DNA of 64,000 bases from Paralichthys olivaceus (taxonomy: Eukaryota; Chordata; Actinopteri; Pleuronectiformes; Paralichthyidae). Of this stretch, positions 59,070 to 64,000 are shown piece after piece. The notes below the pieces were generated by a model that did no database searches, had not been told where the DNA came from, and worked only from the letters and a program-made list of their open reading frames with translations. The stretch covers positions 2,526,001 to 2,590,000 of the forward strand of contig NC_091108.1 of assembly GCF_024713975.1 (NCBI RefSeq), in the 5' to 3' direction. Position 1 is the stretch's first letter; every line of letters starts with the position of its first letter. The translations under genes were made by a program, and so were the position numbers.

Positions 59070-61339
59070 CTGCAGCAGAGGGACACAGAGGCAAATCAAT
59101 TTCAAGTTCCCTTCACCGTGACCTGGCCATGAGCTGCCATCTTTTATTGCACCGTATTGAGCGACACAGTCCCTGTCCAGCCTTATCGGCTCCTTCTTGT
59201 CCACATGGCTGTTGAATTGTTAAGTGTGTTTATGGTGTTTTTATTGTCCTTTTTTTTTATTATGTGCTTTTATCAAGAGTATGTTTTGATACAAACCTGA
59301 AATTTCTCTTATGGGACGGTGAAGCTTCATAATGTCTGCCTGCATTTAGGCACATACACACACACTGAATGGTAGGACGCAGGAGAATTAATGCATTTTT
59401 ATTACATAAATAAAATAAATATATAAATTCTTCTCCTGAGTGGTTCCAGAATACTGCAGCTAAATTTTGCATTTGTCACTTCCTCTGCTTCTGTTTCATC
59501 TTTTCTTCTTGTCCCCTTTCTAAGGTTTTCCCTGGACTTCACTGAGGCTTATGTGTGTGTGTCTCTGCGTGGGTGTGTGATTGTGAGAGTGTGTGAGAGT
59601 GTGTGTGTGTGTGTGCGAGTGCATAGATGTGTAACCGCGTGCCCGCGTAGAAAGAACATCATTGCCAAGCTGTGATACAGCCTGCTCTTTTTCATCCCAC
59701 AGTACAAAGGATTTTGCTTACACACACATATTTCCTCCAGCAAAATAAGCCTTTTGGCTACTGCAGCGCCGCTAAAATACACGGGTGTAAAAACTACAGA
59801 TGTGGCGGCGGCATACATTAACGCTCTCGCATAAAGAGAAAGTGTCAGGTGAGGAGGGGAGGCGCTCACCCGACACTGTTTTCAGCCGTTTGCATCATCA
59901 GGTAAAATTCTTTCATATTCTGGAGAAACTCTTGCAGGAAGACGCGTTAATTAAGGCAGAGAAGGAGACTGTGGTGACACGTGCACGTGGACGTGCATGA
60001 GCACACACACACACACACAAAAACACTGAATCTTACACAAACAGGAGCTCAGGCACAAATGCAACATTTCATTCCCACTCAATTAATGCCCTCATATACA
60101 CACAAACACACACACACACACCTCAATGACTCACTCACACACACACTTCTACAAAGTTGGTGTTTGTCTTCCCGTGGGCGATCCTGTTCTTGGATCATGG
60201 TTAAAACAATCTTATTGGCTAATTAAGGCAAAACTGGTTAATGAAGCAGGAGGCGGCTCAGAGGGACACGTCTCGGAGGGACCGGCCACAGAGGAGCAGA
60301 CAACGGGAGATCTAGTGATTTGTCAGGAGGATTACACGACCTGTCGTCTTATTTGTGAAGGAGGCTCTGTTAGTACTTCCAGAGATGCACTGTGATGTCT
60401 TCCCTCTGAACTGATCGCTGCCTTCGCCTTCTGAAGTTAAAGGGAAGATTACGATCACGGAGGTAGCTGTTATTTTGTTGTGCTGTGGGTTTGTTCGGGA
60501 TTATTCTGGTCAAACATGGAACCGATGTTAAGATGAGGAAATAAGACATAAGTGAATCTGGTTCAGCATCTTTGTTGGATTTACCAGCTCTTCTGCATGA
60601 GGACAAATAATGTCCATGTCCATAAAGGTTCATTTAGATGGAGCAGGGGACACAAGTCCTATCATAAGAATCTGGTTTGCAGGTTGACCGTGTTTGAGAC
60701 TAATATAAAGACTGAGAAGACTCAACTATGAAGTCTAATAGAATAAAATGCAGTTGTGAAACACTCTTCAATTAAAGGTTAGTTCTTACTTTGTTAATGC
60801 ACAAAAAGTGTCTCGGTCATCACATGCATGTAAAACCCACAGTTCAACACAAGTTCAAACTCTTTCTCAGGCTGTCAAACAAAAAGCCTTTTGAGACACA
60901 ACTAAATGAACTGCAGCTTGAGACCTGCATGACAAAATCACAGATTCATACTTCCAGTATTTACTTTGGGAAGTTATTCAAACAAAGTTCACACCACCCT
61001 AAAAATATACATTTTTGATTTTTCAAAACTCAGATATTAGCGATAATATTGGAACTATGAAACATTATGCATCTCTTTGACTTTCAAGTAGAGGAAGAGA
61101 CAAAACTGTGGAAAGGGAAGCTGCTTGATAGAAGAAGAGGAAGAGGAAGAGGAAGAAGAAGAGGAAGAGGAAGAGGAAGAAGAAGCTGCTGGGTTGTGAT
61201 ATGTGCTGACATGAGTGATTTACATGTGGGTCATGTTATGCATGATTTATGCAAAATTAACAGCTATTACGAGTATGAGCCCGATTCCTCGTGTCTAACT
61301 CTGTACAGAACAACGCATGTTCTCCTGGGACAGACTGTG

Positions 61340-61340
<1 letters not shown>

Positions 61341-61396
<56 letters not shown>
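61341..61396. repeat. (GT)n microsatellite
   Basis: GT run of about 56 bases followed by a short GA run. Confidence 0.95.
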
Positions 61397-61397
<1 letters not shown>

Positions 61398-61690
61398 CAG
61401 AGAGAGAGAGAGAGGGAGAGAGAAATTGTGACAGAAAGACAAAAAGGAGGCAACGGGACATTTCTGCTTGTGTGTTGCAGTATTTGAGCGCATATAGTAT
61501 ATCTGTGTTTGCAAAAATGTGGGTCCATATTAGTGTGTGTGTGTGTGTGTGTCTGTGTGTGTGTCTGCGTGTGTGTGTGTGTGTGTGCGGCCTGTCAGCC
61601 TGCAGCAGGAACTCAGATTGCGGAGGAGAGAGCTGCACTGACAGAGAACAGAGATGTAATTAACCCTACGGGATACCCACCCTCCTCCCC

Positions 61691-61694
<4 letters not shown>

Positions 61695-61783
<89 letters not shown>
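61695..61783. repeat. (CA)n microsatellite
   Basis: Pure CA run of about 88 bases, the longest in the window. Confidence 0.95.
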
Positions 61784-61788
<5 letters not shown>

Positions 61789-64000
61789 ATCTCCACGATG
61801 TCTGAGGATGTTGCACTGACTTACATTTATTTCTCAGAGACTCTGTAACTTAACCATAATTATTACTTTTGTGTAAACAGATTTAGACCCACACAATATG
61901 AGTAATACCAAGAACAGAACACACACACACACACACATACTCTTCCTCTCTCTTCTCCCTTCATCATCTTTCTTCACTTTCCTTGCTTCTCTCTCTCCAT
62001 CATCTCTCATCTAACTTTCTCTCCATCCACCTCGTTTCATCTTCCTCCTTTTCCTTTCCTCTTTCAGAAAACCTCCACTCATCTCTTCTCCAGCCTGTAT
62101 CGCTCCTTTTCCTCATTTCTCCCTCCTTTGTTCTCTTGCTCTCCTTCTTCTTCACTCCTTCTCTCCATCGTCTCTCTCTCAACCCACGTGTTTTCCAGCA
62201 TCTCAGACATTTCTCTTCCTCTATTTGAACATTTCTTCCTTTGTGTTTTTCCATCATTCTCACTTCCTCTTTTCCCTCCTCCTGTATCTTTCCTCTCCTC
62301 TGCCTGTTTCCTCTGTTGGTCTCAGCCTCCCTCCTCCTCCTCCTCCTTCTCCTCCTCCTCTCTTTTCATCTGTTCGTCTTTACCTCTCTGCATCATTACC
62401 CTGAGGGATGATGTTAGGTATATCTTCTCTTCCTGTCTCTCCGTCTCATTGCATAATGCACCCAGTGGTACAATAGACAGAGCTTCATAATTACAGCCTC
62501 GATGTCCAAACATATTATCCTTGATACCTTTTGTCCTATTTTTCCATCAGACTGTTTTATGAAACATCCAGACAAATAATGTCTAACTCACCCTTTAGAC
62601 GTTTATACTTAGTACACACTTTGCACTGCATTGTAAGAACTTCTGTTCAGATCCAATGGAAAACAACTTTCCTGGAATAGTGGAACTGAAATCCTCGTAG
62701 AAAATACAAACATAATTCTGATTGAGAACAAACACATGGATCTGAATTGACCAGACTTTAAAAATGCATAATCTAGGACGAGCTTCCTCATGCATTTATG
62801 CAGGAAGTTTTTTGGGGTTGAGTTTGTCCTCAAAATGCTGCATAAATTGCAAACTGCAGTGCGGGCGTTTAATGTCAGGAGCACACACGAGACAAACAAA
62901 ACAAGCAGCGCTACAAACTAATTGACAAAATACATTATTTGTCATTGCCGTCGCTAACAACACACAGAAGTGTTTACTGATCTCAGCCCTGCTCGATGAA
63001 TCTCTGCTACAATGTGAGTTGTTTGAACGTTTTCTGATCTAACACCTCGACCTGTCAATGATGGAGGTGTTTCCTGACTCAGTCTTTTACATCTAACCCT
63101 CAAAGACCAGTTTCCCATTAATGTTTGTCGCCGTGGCTCAGAAATAAAGAACGAAAAACAACCCGAGCTGACAGCGACTGTTACATCAGAGGTTCTCATG
63201 ATGTCTCCTCGACTGTTGAGGGCTTAACATCATATTACTGCTCCGTCAAACCAGAACTTACATCTCATGCATTCAGCTTGTTTGTTTTTAAAATGTAATT
63301 TGACTGCCTTCATGGCTTCAAAGTGGGGAAGTTATTTAAACTGGCCACAGTCCTGACTAAAGAATGCGTCCACTGTTTGAGCTGAAGACCTCCTGCGTGG
63401 CTGCCAGAGGCCGAATACAATTTCCTGCAAGAAAACCATTCCTATGCAGAAATGAAAAGACAGTTTGTGAGGTCTGTAACCCTAAACTGTGGCCCCACAC
63501 ACCCTGAAGCCGTCTCCTCCTAACCCCCAACCCTCAAAACTGCCGCGCTGACCCTCTCCGTGTATTCATGTCCCAGCTCTGCCTCCAGGCTACGACTCGC
63601 TCCCATTTCAGCTACAACACACCGCTCTAATGCAGGAGAGCGCACGCTGCGACTGTGTGTTGTGTGCATGTGTGAATATTGTCTGTGTTTACACGCATGC
63701 CTGCGTGCATATCTGTCATTGTTGCGTTACATATGCCGTGTGCATATATTTGCCATTTCTGAAAAGGCAGCAAAGGGCAAAGTGTGGATGGGAGATTAAA
63801 AAAAGTGTGTGTGTGTGTGTGTGTGTGAGGGGAAGAAACAGAGAGTCACAGACAACAAGAAGGAGGTGAAAGAGAAGCAACAGTGACATTGGGGAGAAAC
63901 AGAAACACTCAAGTTGAATAGAAATGTGAAATTACATTAAAAATGGTTTTGAAACTTGCCTTCAAAGTAAAAGTCACATCATCTGAATCATGAAATATTT

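Larger units (their letters stand above)
59070..64000. other. DNA upstream of the first seen kirrel1 exon
   Basis: It is probably the first intron of kirrel1. No signal-peptide exon with a phase-1 donor was recognised. It contains several CA/GT runs, a GAAGAG repeat (61,116-61,182) and CT-rich DNA (61,940-62,390). Confidence 0.45.

Noticed and set aside
61067..61663. 198-codon plus-strand frame
   Set aside because: It is made of GAAGAG and GT repeats with no protein-like core.

Overview
This is nuclear DNA from a ray-finned fish. The evidence is split genes with GT-AG introns, dense CA/GT and GA microsatellites, hAT-like miniature transposons with 8-bp target duplications, and proteins that read as vertebrate Kir channel, SLAM/CD2-family and KIRREL adhesion molecules. 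The species cannot be named from sequence alone. Family assignments rest on remembered family sequences; no search was run.

Layout: (1) 1-5911, upstream DNA with microsatellites and a possible non-coding first exon. (2) 5912-10206, + strand, kcnj10 (Kir4.1-type inward-rectifier K+ channel) in five coding exons, 420 codons, complete from start to stop. (3) 12.6-27.6 kb, + strand, three tandem copies (A, B, C) of one SLAM/CD2-family immune-receptor gene. Each has a signal-peptide exon, an IgV-like exon without the usual disulphide, an IgC2-like exon and a transmembrane exon. A and B then have an ITSM exon and an ITIM-like tail exon. C has lost the ITSM exon through a deletion, yet keeps a possible in-frame way into a changed tail. 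(4) 27.6-37.9 kb, no recognisable gene start; it holds a 2-kb polypurine tract with a satellite-like core and probably the kirrel 3' UTR. (5) 37,925-59,069, - strand, 14 coding exons of a kirrel1-type adhesion protein (five Ig domains, one membrane segment, tail ending in a PDZ ligand). The signal-peptide exon was not found. (6) 59-64 kb, repeat-rich DNA upstream of those exons.

KCNJ10, the SLAM family and KIRREL1 also lie in one chromosomal region in human (1q23), so linkage here supports a true SLAM-locus counterpart. Kcnj10 buffers K+ in glia and epithelia, Kirrel works in cell-cell adhesion (slit diaphragm, synapse), and SLAM-type receptors tune leukocyte signalling; they share a neighbourhood, not a pathway. 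The most interesting part is the receptor trio. Introns are almost identical between copies while the Ig exons differ almost only by amino-acid-changing substitutions, and the tyrosine motifs of the three tails differ.
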